From contig JAFUFI010000006.1 of assembly GCA_017469945.1 (NCBI GenBank), forward strand, positions 62,001-126,000: 64,000 nt of DNA. Reading direction: 5' to 3'. Of the stretch, positions 8,335 through 18,963 are shown one piece after another; position 1 is the stretch's first letter; the number at the start of each line of letters is the position of its first letter. Position numbers and translations under genes: made by a program. The notes below the pieces were generated by a model. It was not told the origin of the DNA, did not search any database, and was given only the letters and a program-made list of their open reading frames with translations. Origin of the DNA: Lachnospiraceae bacterium. GTDB taxonomy: Bacteria > Bacillota > Clostridia > Lachnospirales > Lachnospiraceae.

Positions 8335-10146
8335 TTATACGATTGAGTTAAGCTCAAGCACCTCAAAGCCATCAGCTTTACCTTTAAGTTTTATTGAGTC
8401 CCCAAGGGAGGTACAGGTAATTCTGTCGCCAAGTTCATCTGCAACCGCACGGCTTATATATACCTTTCCTCCGGGGGCGTTAGCTTCAAGACGCGCTGCA
8501 GTGTTTACAGTATCTCCGATTGCCGTATAGTCCATACGAAGCGGCGCTCCGATATTGCCTACAACGGCGGGTCCCCAGTTTACTCCGACTCCAAAAGAAA
8601 CCGATCTTCCAAACCGCTCCTGCAATTCTTCTCCAAGAGCCTTTGATTCTTCCACCATATCCATCGCCGCACGGCAGGCAAGATAAACCGGGTCTTCCTG
8701 CGCCACAGGGGCATTCCAAAATGCCATAGTGCAGTCACCCACGAATTTATCCAGAGTACCGTGGTTTTGCATTATACACTTTGTTGTAAGCGTAAGATAT
8801 TTATTTATAATCTCAACAACTGTCTTCGGATCCAGAGCCTCGCTCATAGTCGTAAATCCCCTGATATCTACGAACAATACTGCGATATTGTACTCTTTTC
8901 CGCCAAGTTCCAGCTCCTCTTCCCCTTTGTCAAGGAGCTGTCTCATAACAGCCGGATCTATATATCTGCCAAAGGTGCTTTGCACACGCCTCTTCTCCAT
9001 TGCAGCTCGCATATAGTTTAATGCTATGGATGCGATGAAAAGTATCGTTACAAAGAGCGGAACCCAAAGAACATGGAGTATGATCCCGGCGCGATATAAG
9101 ATGAGACAGGCTCCTATCCACAGCCCGCAGGCTGCGACCTCTCCTATTACGAGATACCTCGTCTTTCTCTCGTAAAAAAATACCCCCAGTCCCACACAGA
9201 TAATAAAAAGTATTATGATCTGGGGTATCTTTCCGGCCTCTTTGGGGTAAAATCCGTTTCTGAAGACGTCCAGTGCATTAGCCATTACTTCCACGCCGTA
9301 CATAGGTGCGGCGCGGTCAATGGATGTGCGGTATGCATCCTGCAGACCTACCGTGTAGGGTCCGATAAATACAATCTTATCTTCAAAGAAGGAAGGGTCA
9401 ATATCCCCTTCTATAAGATCCGCTACGGATATTCCGTCAGAGTATCCACCATTTTTCTTCATAAAAGGCAAATAGAAAAATCCGCTCTCTGTCTCCGGCA
9501 TTTCATTTTGCTCTATTCCGGTCTCCCTGCAATATCTTTCGTACATCTCTCCGGGCAGCGAATATACTCTTCCCTTCTCCGGTACATCTACATACAAAAG
9601 ATAATGCCTAAGGACAGCGTCATCATCTTCCATAATGTTTATATGTCCGATTCCGGCTGCGGCATTTAAAAGCTCCTCATAGGGCTCATCCCATCCAACA
9701 ACGCTCCGCGTTTTCAGTTTATATCCATCTTCCCCTTCTATAAGCGTACTTCCGATTGTTCCCGATGCAGCCAGGTAAACATTCCCCGCTTTCTTTACCG
9801 CCTCCACAAGCTCCTTATCCGCGTCGGCATCTCCGCTCTCGCCGATATACAGCGTATCTATCCCGATCACCGCGGGAACCCTGCCCTCAGGATCGCTGCA
9901 AAGATAGTTTATAGCCTCAGCCATAACGCTGCGTGGCCATGGCATGGGCCCAAGCTCAGCCAGTGCCCTCTGGTCAATACCTACGATAACTATCTCTCCA
10001 TCCGTCGCGGACTCATGCTGGTACAAAAGATCAGACAGCACGCCATCCGGTACCCGTAACGCATCCGAACCTGCAAGAGCACAGAACGCAAGCGTAGCGA
10101 AAAATACTGCTGCCACCCAGATTATAAAATCTCTTCTCTTTCTCAT
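8335..10146 (-). CDS. CHASE2-domain class III adenylate cyclase
   Basis: A 603-residue membrane receptor that makes cAMP. It has an N-terminal membrane segment (about 8-25), an extracytoplasmic CHASE2 sensor (about 28-315, with GIDQRALAELGPMPWPRS and DKIVFIGPY), three membrane segments (about 320-395), then a cytoplasmic class III cyclase. Metal aspartates are in VLFVDIRGFT and FVGDCTMAFW. The adenine-selecting Lys is in LDKFVGD, and IGDTVNTAARLE supplies the partner Asp plus transition-state Asn and Arg. All key residues are present, so it should be active. It lies 23 bases after the NHL gene and is last in a three-gene unit. Confidence 0.92.
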   Translation of the reverse strand: MRKRRDFIIWVAAVFFATLAFCALAGSDALRVPDGVLSDLLYQHESATDGEIVIVGIDQRALAELGPMPWPRSVMAEAINYLCSDPEGRVPAVIGIDTLYIGESGDADADKELVEAVKKAGNVYLAASGTIGSTLIEGEDGYKLKTRSVVGWDEPYEELLNAAAGIGHINIMEDDDAVLRHYLLYVDVPEKGRVYSLPGEMYERYCRETGIEQNEMPETESGFFYLPFMKKNGGYSDGISVADLIEGDIDPSFFEDKIVFIGPYTVGLQDAYRTSIDRAAPMYGVEVMANALDVFRNGFYPKEAGKIPQIIILFIICVGLGVFFYERKTRYLVIGEVAACGLWIGACLILYRAGIILHVLWVPLFVTILFIASIALNYMRAAMEKRRVQSTFGRYIDPAVMRQLLDKGEEELELGGKEYNIAVLFVDIRGFTTMSEALDPKTVVEIINKYLTLTTKCIMQNHGTLDKFVGDCTMAFWNAPVAQEDPVYLACRAAMDMVEESKALGEELQERFGRSVSFGVGVNWGPAVVGNIGAPLRMDYTAIGDTVNTAARLEANAPGGKVYISRAVADELGDRITCTSLGDSIKLKGKADGFEVLELNSIV

Positions 10147-10169
10147 ATTTCCCTCATTTACGCTACTGT

Positions 10170-11189
10170 TTATTTAATCGGTACAATATATATTTCCCTT
10201 GAAAAGTTGTCGCAAACATACAGGTACCCGTCACATATACACATCCCCGTCGGTGATACCGGCCCGGTTTCGAGAATTTCATCTGTGGGTCTCAAAATAG
10301 TATCTACCTTTCCATCCTTCACTACCCGCACACATGCATTTATCGTATCCGCAATATAAACTGTTCCGTCTTTATCTACCGCGACACCCTGCGGAGAAGA
10401 AAAGCTCGCTTCCTCAATACTTCCGTCCGCATCTCCGCATTCGCCGCTTCCGACCACAAGAGATATTTCTCCGTCTTTAACGGAAATAACCCTGTTTGCA
10501 CCCGTTTCGGCGATGTAGAGAATACCGGAGCTGTAGCAAAGTCCCGTAGGCCTGTTCAAGCCCTCTATCACCGTTTGAACTTCTCCCGAAGTTGTTATCT
10601 TTCTTATTGCTCCTCTACCTGTGTCAGATACGTAAAGATCCCCGTTTTCGTCGGTCGCAAGGCCTGTGGGTTTTTCAAACGTAACCCCGTTTTTTCCCAT
10701 CTCAAGACTATCCGATATTCCGTTTACAGTACTTGTCCCTTTTTCCTTTTCAATCAGTCGCACTGTTCCGTTTTCGGTGTCACTGACAGCTATTCCGCCG
10801 AGGAACGGCGAAATAGCCCAAGGCTCCTTGAACAAGCTGTCTTTAAGGCTTGAGTCGTTGTAACCCCCTTCCGGCTCACCGTATCTGTCCGAATTGCTGT
10901 CTGCACCGGCAAATACTTCGCTTTTCCCGTTCTTTATTCTCCAGACTTTTTTGCCATAAACATCGGTTATCAAAAAACCTCCGTCATCATCGGGAATAAT
11001 ATCCGTTGGGGCGCACAGAACGTCCAGCTCTCCGAGAATATTGGTCTGTGCTACAGACTTTATCGAATTTCTGTTTGCAAGGATCGCTATAAGCGTGCCT
11101 ATTACCGCAAGTATTATTACCCCCACAACCACAGCAAGTATGATTTTTGTTCGATTTGTTAATCCAGATAAAAACCCTTTTTCTTTCAT
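10170..11189 (-). CDS. Membrane-anchored NHL-repeat beta-propeller protein
   Basis: 339 residues with one N-terminal membrane anchor (IILAVVVGVIILAVIG, about 15-38) and an extracytoplasmic NHL beta-propeller. At least five repeats are visible, for example PTGLATDENGDLYVSDTG and PQGVAVDKDGTVYIADT. Such propellers bind ligands or proteins. Position between the FecR-domain gene (21 bases upstream) and the CHASE2 cyclase suggests it forms part of a surface sensing assembly; that role is inference. Confidence 0.85.
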   Translation of the reverse strand: MKEKGFLSGLTNRTKIILAVVVGVIILAVIGTLIAILANRNSIKSVAQTNILGELDVLCAPTDIIPDDDGGFLITDVYGKKVWRIKNGKSEVFAGADSNSDRYGEPEGGYNDSSLKDSLFKEPWAISPFLGGIAVSDTENGTVRLIEKEKGTSTVNGISDSLEMGKNGVTFEKPTGLATDENGDLYVSDTGRGAIRKITTSGEVQTVIEGLNRPTGLCYSSGILYIAETGANRVISVKDGEISLVVGSGECGDADGSIEEASFSSPQGVAVDKDGTVYIADTINACVRVVKDGKVDTILRPTDEILETGPVSPTGMCICDGYLYVCDNFSREIYIVPIK

Positions 11190-11210
11190 TTTACAAAACC
11201 TCTTCCGGCG

Positions 11211-14200
11211 TTAAACATCTCCGTCAGTGCAATGAACGGTAATCCCATTTGTTTTAATATTGGCTTTTGTATCATCGTTCAATAAGTTCCACTGTGAAAC
11301 CGTACCATTGTAGTATACTGTATTAAGTGCGCTGCAATATTGGAAAGCCCCATCTCCAACCGAAGTCAAGCTTACCGGTATCCTTACAGACTCCAAAGAA
11401 CTGCAACTACTAAAGCAATATGCCTCTATTGATGTGGCTCCTTCAGGCAATACGACCGATTTGGCTCCGGTAGGTATTATATTCGCAGTTATCTCGCTCA
11501 CGTTCATTTTGATAACAAAACTGTCGCAGAACAGGGCGTTAAATGGATCATAGCCTATCTCTGATACGCCGGCAGGAATTATAACCTCGCCTATAGAGCC
11601 TTTAAGGCCGCATTGTTCAAACGCTTCGTCTCCTATCTTTTGCACTCCGTTTCCTATAACCAGCGTTGATACGCTTTGGCAGCCGGAAAAAGCTTTGGAA
11701 CCTATCTCTGTTACGGTATCGGGTATTTCAATTGATGTCAGTTTTTCACATCCGTAAAACATTCTTTCATCGATTTTTGTTATTCCTGACGGGAAAGTAA
11801 AGCTCGTAAGGCCGGTGCAACCGTTGAATAAATCCTTTGTGTTTCCGCTATATCCCGCCGGTAAGCTTATGGAAGCAAGGGAACTGTCTGCACAAAAAGC
11901 GTATACACCGATATTAGTTACGCTTCCCGGAATATTAAGGTTCTTCAAATTCTTCAGACCATAGAAAGCATACGATCCGATCTCCTTAAGTGTCGAAGGG
12001 ATATTGATAGTATTAATCTTATTATTTGTAGAATCATTAGTTGCAAAGCAATAATCACCTACTTTTGTTATTCCTTCGTGTATTGTCGCTTGCACGGTTC
12101 TTCTTCGGTTTGTATCTCCGATAAACCAGGGGGCGCTGTCATAATAGTTGTAGTTTCCCAATTCTCCGAAACCGTATATATCCAGATTATACGAATTTGA
12201 CCCGGCATTTGGTTCGGTAAATACATACACAGCGCAACCGGAGGATTCAGTACCCATCGCTACAGCCTTCTTTGTTTCTCCGCTTCCGGTTATCCATGAT
12301 GGCAGTGAATCTGTATAGTAAATTGTACCTTTGTTTTCAGCGGTAGAAGCGTTATTTCCTTTATTGATCGCCCCTGTAGCGCCTATGAACAGGTAACCAT
12401 TGTTTAAGATCCTTCCGGGATTTGACGAATCTCCGTTTTCTATTCCTGAAGATACACCTACATAAATCAGCCCGTTATTCTCCAGTGTATTTCCACTCAG
12501 ATTTACAATTGCTCCGCTTCCCTCTATCTTAACGGTCACCCCGTCTTCAATTGTCAAAGTCTTGCCGGCAGGAATCGTCAGCTTTGAGCTTACCGTCAGG
12601 ATGTTATTGCCTGTTCCGGGCCGAAGTGTTACTTTGCTGACCCCGGATGTATCTAACGCCGTCTGTATATCTGTGACCGACTTAGGCATGGTGAGAGTAG
12701 TTCCCGAGCTCCATTTTGCGTAATACGTTACATCATTCATATTTGCCGCTGATATCGTTGTAACCGCAGTATCGTTTGCGGAAGGAGTCGCAGATATATA
12801 CCATCCTTCAAAAGAATATCCGTTCCTTGTAACATTTGTGGGAAGCGTTACCGCTGTTCCGTACGAACCCGAAGTTATATTTCCGGAATTAATCTTCGCC
12901 GATGTATCTCCACCGGCATTCAGATTAAGATTTACTGCATATTTCGCAGGCTCAAGAACAGCGTTGACTGTTGCGTTTCCTTCCGGCATAAAGAAATATT
13001 TGTATACATATACTGCACTTGCATCTTCATACAGCGGAACAGAACTTCCTCCGGCTGTTACAGAAACACTCTTTACGCTGTATCCCCTGATTACATTTCC
13101 GACATTAATCCTGGTACCGGGCTTAGATGACGTTACAGATGAAGGAGATGCAAAGTTCTTATCTGTGCTCACTCCTATAAGACTTGAAGTTGTCGCCGCA
13201 GGAGTTGTGACCAGATTGATATTGTAATTGGTATTCCCGGAATAAGTAAATGTAACCTCAATATCTTCGGCATTTCTGTCAGGCATATCGAAGTAGAACA
13301 TAGATTTTCCGCTGTCATAGAAGAAGGTTATCTTCGATCCGCCCATTTTTTCATCATAGTTGTCTTCGGGCTGAAGAGTAAGCGAATATCCGGTTTTTGG
13401 AGTTGCTTCAATTAGTACAACATCTCCCTTATTTGCACTTGTAACGTACTTATCTCCTACCTTGAACTTTACGTTTCCACCATCTTTAAACCAGTTGGCT
13501 CCAAGTTTATAATTGCCGGTTGCCCCGTTTGTGGTCGGTGTCGACTCAGTAGTAGCGGTTGTAGTATCGGTTGTAGTACCGGTACTTGAAGAAGCGGAGG
13601 ATGCTTCCTCTTTTTTCTCTTCCTTACTCTCTTCCTTACTCTCCTCCTTCTCTTCATCGGCTGCTTTTTTGAATCCACCTGTTACAAAAACATTGCCGGC
13701 AGGCATAGTAAAGGAGTGATCCGGAGAAACACCTACAGCTCTTCCGTTTTGTGTAACAGCTATAAAGTCGAGTTCATACCCTTCATCAGGGTATACGCCG
13801 ATAGGAACCCTGGCGCCGACTTCAACCCTTGAAGGTACTGAAAGTCTTCCGTGCTCAATATTTCCGACAACTGCAACCGGATAGCTTTCAACCTCCTCAA
13901 GGAGTACAAGATGGTACCTTCCATCGGTTCTCCATACCGAACCTGAACCGTATTCCTCGTAATTTACATTTGCACCAAGAAGGCTGTCTGTTACGCCGTT
14001 TATATCAGTTCCAAGCGAATCCAGTTTAAAGGAGCCTTCTTTTACGTTAAGTGCCTCTCCACCTATCATCTCGTTTGAGATAATTCCGCCGGAAAGAGAA
14101 ATTCTCACATCTGATCCTGCAGAAAGCTTAATCAGTGTCTCGCAATTGTCCGCTACAATGCTTCCGCCGGTTATGGTAAACGAACCACCGGTGAGAGTTA

Positions 14201-15497
14201 TAAGCTGACTGATGGTTTCGCCCGGCTGCGCTTCAATGCGGCCTCCGTTAATAAAATCCCCTGAGCTGTATATACCCTTGGCCAGAACAATACGTCCGGT
14301 TGCAGTATTGTTTAGAAGTCCCGAGTTTGTAAACAATCCAAATACCTTTAATGTATTGGAGCTATTGACTGTAACCGTCCCACTGTTTCCGAGCGCATCA
14401 CCAAGATCCGCTGTTCCGTCTACGGTCATTGATGAACCTTTTATAACATCTACCGGTACCTCGCTCCTTGTCTCCAGCGTCTTGCCTGCAGGCACTGTGA
14501 AATCGATATCTACCCAAAGGGTATTGTCTCCATCTCCCGGCAGAAGTACGACTTTGCTTACTCCGCTATTTTCAAGGTATTTCTGAACTGTGGTTGCAGT
14601 CTGCGGCATAGTCAGGTAAACCACAGAATCGTCAATATTCAGCGCATCTTCAAAATAATTGTTTGTGCTTGTCTGCTTCTGCTCCTCCTCGGCATCTCTT
14701 TGAGCCTTTTTCAGCGCTGTGATTTTTTGCGCTTCTTCCAGCTTACTGAGAGCTTCTTCCCTCGTAAGATCTCTTAGGTCAATTCCGGAATCCTTGTAAA
14801 TCTTATCAATCGTCGCATCATCCCCCACAAGCTCTATGAGGACATACGGCTCTATATCTTCTCTGGTGAAATCATCTGTTAATATATCGCATTTCTTTCC
14901 GGGATTATTGGGATCATATACACAGAAATCCGCATATTGTCCGCCTTTTAAAGTGATGGTCTCACTACTTCCCTCCACCGGATTTACAACAAGGCACTCA
15001 AGCCTGCCCTCGAGGAGATACACTCTCGTGGTCAAGCCGTCCAAAATCCTCACCCAGCCACAGGTACCTCTGATACCCGCAACCATAGTAGAAGTCCGTA
15101 TATTAAATGTTTCATCATCTTTAAGGGGTTCGGTTACATTGAAAAATAGACTGCCCGAATCAAGCAAAACCTCAAGCTTCTTCCCTTTTTTTCTGACTTC
15201 AGATTCACTTTCTTCGTCGAGCTTTATTAACTTAGAATCATCCAGATTCATCCACGCGTAGCTGGTAATGTCAGTTAATTCATGATCACCGTCATTAAGT
15301 CGCATATCCGGTGTCTGTACTATTTCACCCTTGCTACTGTTCTCTACTGTGACAGTTCCTTCTGTCTTTTTAAGTCTTATAGTGGATGCTTTATCTGATT
15401 TTACAGTTCCGGCAAAAGAACTCACGGACAACTGCAATACCGTAGCGAGCACCAAAACAAAACTTAAACCTTTGCCGATAGTTCCCATGATCCGCAT
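11211..15497 (-). CDS. Large secreted FecR / InlB_B / leucine-rich-repeat protein
   Basis: 1428 residues with a signal peptide (about 1-29). A FecR-type domain lies near 40-190 (RTSTMVAGIRGTCGWVRI) and an Ala/Glu/Lys helical stretch near 240-280. Beta-rich regions around 300-540 and 970-1070 each start with a similar segment (VQKYLENSGVSKVVL, IQTALDTSGVSKVTL). A Glu/Lys/Ser/Thr-rich linker lies near 610-660 and a Listeria-Bacteroides repeat near 880-930 (NGYSFEGWYI). BspA-type LRR_5 repeats fill about 1150-1420 (LKEIGSYAFYGL, VTEIGSKAFSGC). No LPXTG or C-terminal anchor is seen, so attachment is unclear. Probably an adhesin or surface sensor, first in the operon with the NHL protein and cyclase. 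Confidence 0.88.
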   Translation of the reverse strand: MRIMGTIGKGLSFVLVLATVLQLSVSSFAGTVKSDKASTIRLKKTEGTVTVENSSKGEIVQTPDMRLNDGDHELTDITSYAWMNLDDSKLIKLDEESESEVRKKGKKLEVLLDSGSLFFNVTEPLKDDETFNIRTSTMVAGIRGTCGWVRILDGLTTRVYLLEGRLECLVVNPVEGSSETITLKGGQYADFCVYDPNNPGKKCDILTDDFTREDIEPYVLIELVGDDATIDKIYKDSGIDLRDLTREEALSKLEEAQKITALKKAQRDAEEEQKQTSTNNYFEDALNIDDSVVYLTMPQTATTVQKYLENSGVSKVVLLPGDGDNTLWVDIDFTVPAGKTLETRSEVPVDVIKGSSMTVDGTADLGDALGNSGTVTVNSSNTLKVFGLFTNSGLLNNTATGRIVLAKGIYSSGDFINGGRIEAQPGETISQLITLTGGSFTITGGSIVADNCETLIKLSAGSDVRISLSGGIISNEMIGGEALNVKEGSFKLDSLGTDINGVTDSLLGANVNYEEYGSGSVWRTDGRYHLVLLEEVESYPVAVVGNIEHGRLSVPSRVEVGARVPIGVYPDEGYELDFIAVTQNGRAVGVSPDHSFTMPAGNVFVTGGFKKAADEEKEESKEESKEEKKEEASSASSSTGTTTDTTTATTESTPTTNGATGNYKLGANWFKDGGNVKFKVGDKYVTSANKGDVVLIEATPKTGYSLTLQPEDNYDEKMGGSKITFFYDSGKSMFYFDMPDRNAEDIEVTFTYSGNTNYNINLVTTPAATTSSLIGVSTDKNFASPSSVTSSKPGTRINVGNVIRGYSVKSVSVTAGGSSVPLYEDASAVYVYKYFFMPEGNATVNAVLEPAKYAVNLNLNAGGDTSAKINSGNITSGSYGTAVTLPTNVTRNGYSFEGWYISATPSANDTAVTTISAANMNDVTYYAKWSSGTTLTMPKSVTDIQTALDTSGVSKVTLRPGTGNNILTVSSKLTIPAGKTLTIEDGVTVKIEGSGAIVNLSGNTLENNGLIYVGVSSGIENGDSSNPGRILNNGYLFIGATGAINKGNNASTAENKGTIYYTDSLPSWITGSGETKKAVAMGTESSGCAVYVFTEPNAGSNSYNLDIYGFGELGNYNYYDSAPWFIGDTNRRRTVQATIHEGITKVGDYCFATNDSTNNKINTINIPSTLKEIGSYAFYGLKNLKNLNIPGSVTNIGVYAFCADSSLASISLPAGYSGNTKDLFNGCTGLTSFTFPSGITKIDERMFYGCEKLTSIEIPDTVTEIGSKAFSGCQSVSTLVIGNGVQKIGDEAFEQCGLKGSIGEVIIPAGVSEIGYDPFNALFCDSFVIKMNVSEITANIIPTGAKSVVLPEGATSIEAYCFSSCSSLESVRIPVSLTSVGDGAFQYCSALNTVYYNGTVSQWNLLNDDTKANIKTNGITVHCTDGDV

Positions 15498-15593
15498 AAG
15501 CCTAATTCTCTCCTACTTAATACGATATTGTTGTAAGTCTGTTAAATCATTATTCCGAAATCTTTGATTTACATAAAACAAATCAAAATAAAT

Positions 15594-15633
15594 ATACCAC
15601 ACTCTACGGAATTACACCAGTAAAGTGTGGTAT
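15594..15633. repeat. Inverted repeat downstream of the chemotaxis receptor gene
   Basis: Perfect 10-base arms ATACCACACT (15594-15603) and AGTGTGGTAT (15624-15633) with a 20-base loop. It could be a weak terminator for the minus-strand receptor gene; the bases after it are AT-rich but not a clean T run. A protein-binding site for the FecR operon promoter is the alternative. Confidence 0.5.
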
Positions 15634-15656
15634 TAAGCCTTCAGATAAGTATCTGA

Positions 15657-17693
15657 TTAAATCTTGAAAAACTCAAGCTCCTCATCGAGCTTAACTGCGA
15701 TCTCATCGAGTCCGCCGGCAGCTGCTGCAAGAACATTAACAGTAGCGTTAAGTTCCTCCATGGATGCGCTGGTCTCTTCGGTAGAGGCTGCGTTTTCCTC
15801 CGATATAGCAGAAAGCGAACTCATCGCGTCAACGATCTCATTCTTAGAAGCATTACATTTCTCTGTAAGCTCCTTGATAGTTTCAACTTCATCAACCGTG
15901 GATTCAACTCCGCCTATCAGAGCCTTTATCCTGCTTACGGTATTGGAAAGAACCTCATTGACTTCATCACCGATTCCGGATACTTCTTTTGTCTTTTCTG
16001 TTGCAGCCTTAGACTGAACAAGAAGGTTTTCCATCTCTTTTCTGATCTCGTCCGCCGTAGTAGCCGACTGCTTTGCAAGAAGCCCGATTTCCTCGGCAAC
16101 AACCGCAAATCCGCGTCCCGCATCACCCGCTCTTGCGGCTTCAATAGAAGCATTAAGAGCAAGAAGATTTGTCTTTCCAGCAATAGCGGTAATACCATCA
16201 ACCTTACCGTTTACATTATCTACCGCTGATCCTGTAGCATTCATTGCAACTGAAATCTCGGAAACGACTCCTTCCATGCTATTCATCTTGTTGATCAATT
16301 CGTCAAGAGCTTTTGCTGACTCTGAGCTTTCCGCATTCATGCTGTTAGCTGTAGAAGTAAGGGTATCAGAGCCTCCGGCAACATTTTCTATAGCGTCGCT
16401 GAGGGAGGCAAGGTTTCCTGTTGCGCTCTCTACTGTAGTAGCCTGCTCTGTAGCGCCCTTGGCCATCTCCTGAACTGCATTTGAAACATCATCTGCCGTT
16501 CCGCTGATCTGATTAGCAGATTCCGCAAGCTCCTTCGCCTGGTTTGAAACCTTTACGGAAGCAGCCTTTATATTTTGCACCACATCACTTAACTTATCAA
16601 TAAGAGCATTGATGTTTGAAACAATATATCCGTACTCATCTTTCCTTTTAAGAAGTCCCTTATCAGTAAGCTTTATAAATTCACCACCCGACAATCTGTC
16701 TACAGCCTTGTTGACAGCAAAGATCGGCTTTGTAAAGGAATTTGCAAGCAGGATAGCAACTACTATAGCTACTATCATAAGAACTATTCCGATGATCACC
16801 ATGAATGCAATCATCTTATTTGCGCTTTCCATCGCAACATCTACGTCACTGGCGATAACCGTTGTCCATCCTGTGATCGGCTCTCTCTGATAGGACATGA
16901 TCCAGTTTCCGCCGCCAAAATTCGAATCGTAGGATTCGCTTGCTTCAAGAGAGTTTCTTGATTCACTAAACCACTGCTGACTGCTGAAGTTTACAGGAAC
17001 TCCTCCGCTAAGATCCTGGGAAGTATGAGCAATAAGATCTCCGTTGTTGTCCCCGATAAAGATGTCCTGATTTTTAGCGCTGAGCTCGCTCTTTAAAAGC
17101 TCTGTGAAATTATCAAGGTTAAAGTTTCTCTGTACCGATCCGATAAAGTTTCCTTCCGCATCGTAGATCGCGTGTACAAATGCGCAGGTTCTTTCCCCGG
17201 TAGCAGGATCGATTATCTCGTCAGATACGTAAAACATCTTTCCGCCGGATACCTGCTTAAAAAATTCCATTTCCGAAACATCCTCAAGCTCACCTACTGT
17301 GCGGACTATCTGTTTTCCTTCGGCATTGGTTATAATAAGTGAATTTCCGTCACCTATTTCATTGTCAACGCTTGTAAGCCATTCGGTAATAGCCTTGGGA
17401 TATGTCTCCCCCTTAAGGATCTTTTTGGCTGAATCTGAATTTGCTACTGCGTTGAGCACCATCATATTTTGCTCAACAACTGCTTTAAAATCATGCTGGA
17501 CGATATTAATCTGTGCATCGTTCATCGCATGCATATTGCTGACCGCTTCATCATTAAGACTGTAATAGCTCATAACCACTGACACCGCAAGCGGTATAGC
17601 CATGATTGCTACAATAATAAGTACGAGCTTTGTTTTAACGCTTTGAAAGAATCCAATCTTTCCCCTTGTACCTTGTTTCTTTGCTGCTGACAT
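15657..17693 (-). CDS. Methyl-accepting chemotaxis protein with dCache-type sensor
   Basis: 678-residue transmembrane receptor. A first membrane segment (about 20-42, [18 protein letters not shown]) precedes a periplasmic double-Cache-like sensor (about 45-280), a second membrane segment (about 290-315) and HAMP. The cytoplasmic helical signalling domain carries the conserved tip ([17 protein letters not shown] and [16 protein letters not shown]). It signals to CheA/CheW, not in this window. The ATG at 17693 is chosen because AGGAGG lies seven bases upstream; a TTG six codons earlier is open but overlaps that ribosome site. Confidence 0.94.
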   Translation of the reverse strand: MSAAKKQGTRGKIGFFQSVKTKLVLIIVAIMAIPLAVSVVMSYYSLNDEAVSNMHAMNDAQINIVQHDFKAVVEQNMMVLNAVANSDSAKKILKGETYPKAITEWLTSVDNEIGDGNSLIITNAEGKQIVRTVGELEDVSEMEFFKQVSGGKMFYVSDEIIDPATGERTCAFVHAIYDAEGNFIGSVQRNFNLDNFTELLKSELSAKNQDIFIGDNNGDLIAHTSQDLSGGVPVNFSSQQWFSESRNSLEASESYDSNFGGGNWIMSYQREPITGWTTVIASDVDVAMESANKMIAFMVIIGIVLMIVAIVVAILLANSFTKPIFAVNKAVDRLSGGEFIKLTDKGLLKRKDEYGYIVSNINALIDKLSDVVQNIKAASVKVSNQAKELAESANQISGTADDVSNAVQEMAKGATEQATTVESATGNLASLSDAIENVAGGSDTLTSTANSMNAESSESAKALDELINKMNSMEGVVSEISVAMNATGSAVDNVNGKVDGITAIAGKTNLLALNASIEAARAGDAGRGFAVVAEEIGLLAKQSATTADEIRKEMENLLVQSKAATEKTKEVSGIGDEVNEVLSNTVSRIKALIGGVESTVDEVETIKELTEKCNASKNEIVDAMSSLSAISEENAASTEETSASMEELNATVNVLAAAAGGLDEIAVKLDEELEFFKI

Positions 17694-17866
17694 TAAAGTT
17701 CCTCCTGGCAAAATACTAAAAATCTATGGTTTTATGCCCTAAGTTCCATTTCCACAGATCTTTTATATTATAGCATTACCGTTTTTTATTCGATACTCAC
17801 ATTTTGCCAAAGAAAACCGATTATTGCTCGTATTACAACCACAGGGAATAACTTTAAAAAAAATTC

Positions 17867-17905
17867 AAAAAAAAGCGTCACCGGCATATTGCCGATGGCG
17901 CTTTT
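17867..17905 (-). terminator. Terminator after the NifU-like/GGGtGRT operon
   Basis: On the minus strand a 16-base, nearly perfect stem (arms 17905-17890 and 17886-17871, 3-base loop) is followed by eight T (17874-17867). Confidence 0.85.
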
Positions 17906-17925
17906 AAAACTAAAGTTTTGTAGCT

Positions 17926-18945
17926 TTAGAACTTACCTGCCTTTGCAGCCTCTTCGATAGAAACTGCGGTAGAAACGGTCATACCAACCATAGGGTTGTT
18001 ACCTGCACCGATAAGTCCCATCATCTCTACGTGAGCGGGAACGGATGAAGATCCTGCGAACTGTGCATCAGAGTGCATACGTCCCATAGTATCGGTCATA
18101 CCGTAGGAAGCAGGGCCTGCTGCCATATTATCGGGATGAAGGGTACGTCCTGTACCTCCGCCGGAAGCAACTGAGAAGTACTTCTTGCCTGCCTCGAGGC
18201 GCTCCTTCTTGTAAGTACCTGCAACGGGATGCTGGAATCTGGTGGGGTTGGTTGAGTTACCGGTGATGGATACGTCAACGTTCTCCTTCCACATGATAGC
18301 AACACCTTCGCAAACATCGTTAGCGCCGTAGCAGTTAACCTTTGCACGAGGGCTGTTAGCATCCTTGGAGTAGCACTTTCTTGATACTTCCTTTACAGTG
18401 TTGGTGTAAGGATCGTACTCGGTCTCAACGAAAGTAAATCCGTTGATACGGGAGATGATCTGTGCTGCGTCCTTTCCGAGACCGTTAAGGATTACGCGAA
18501 GAGGCTTCTGACGAACCTTGTTAGCCTTCTCTGCGATACCGATAGCACCTTCTGCAGCTGCGAATGACTCGTGACCTGCGAGGAATGCGAAGCACTCGGT
18601 GTCCTCTTCAAGAAGCATCTTACCAAGATTTCCGTGTCCAAGACCAACCTTACGGGTATCAGCAACAGATCCGGGGATACAGAAAGCCTGAAGTCCCTCT
18701 CCGATAGCTGCTGCAGCGTCAGCTGCCTTGCGGCAATTCTTCTTAATAGCGATAGCAGCGCCTACAGTGTAAGCCCACTTTGCGTTTTCGAAGCAGATAG
18801 GCTGGATGCCTTCGATAAGCTTGTAAACATCGATGCCTGCTGCCATTGTAATATCTTTACACTCTTCGATAGATGAGATGCCATACTGCTTAAGAACAGC
18901 GAGAATCTGAGGCTCTCTTCTCTCATATGATTCAAATAATGCCAT
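17926..18945 (-). CDS. GGGtGRT family protein
   Basis: 339 residues of the GGGtGRT family (named for the motif present here as SGGGTGRTLHPDN near residue 265). Function is not established. The protein has conserved Gly-rich stretches (KVGLGHGNLGKM, AFLAGHESFAAAEGAIG, LIGAGNNPMVGMTV) and a few Cys residues. It occurs widely in anaerobic Clostridia next to a NifU-like scaffold, as here with an 18-base gap, so a role linked to Fe-S or sulfur metabolism is plausible but inferred. Start follows GGAGGTTATTAG. High use of preferred codons suggests strong expression. Confidence 0.93.
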   Translation of the reverse strand: MALFESYERREPQILAVLKQYGISSIEECKDITMAAGIDVYKLIEGIQPICFENAKWAYTVGAAIAIKKNCRKAADAAAAIGEGLQAFCIPGSVADTRKVGLGHGNLGKMLLEEDTECFAFLAGHESFAAAEGAIGIAEKANKVRQKPLRVILNGLGKDAAQIISRINGFTFVETEYDPYTNTVKEVSRKCYSKDANSPRAKVNCYGANDVCEGVAIMWKENVDVSITGNSTNPTRFQHPVAGTYKKERLEAGKKYFSVASGGGTGRTLHPDNMAAGPASYGMTDTMGRMHSDAQFAGSSSVPAHVEMMGLIGAGNNPMVGMTVSTAVSIEEAAKAGKF

Positions 18946-18963
18946 GATCTAATAACCTCCTTC

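Noticed and set aside
12838..15261. Several plus-strand open frames of 65-140 codons inside the FecR/LRR gene
   Set aside because: They are antisense to a clear coding frame, lack ribosome sites and have low-complexity Ser/Pro/Val composition.
15594..15633. Calling this inverted repeat a definite terminator
   Set aside because: The loop is 20 bases and the following bases are not a T run on the relevant strand; it is listed only as a repeat.
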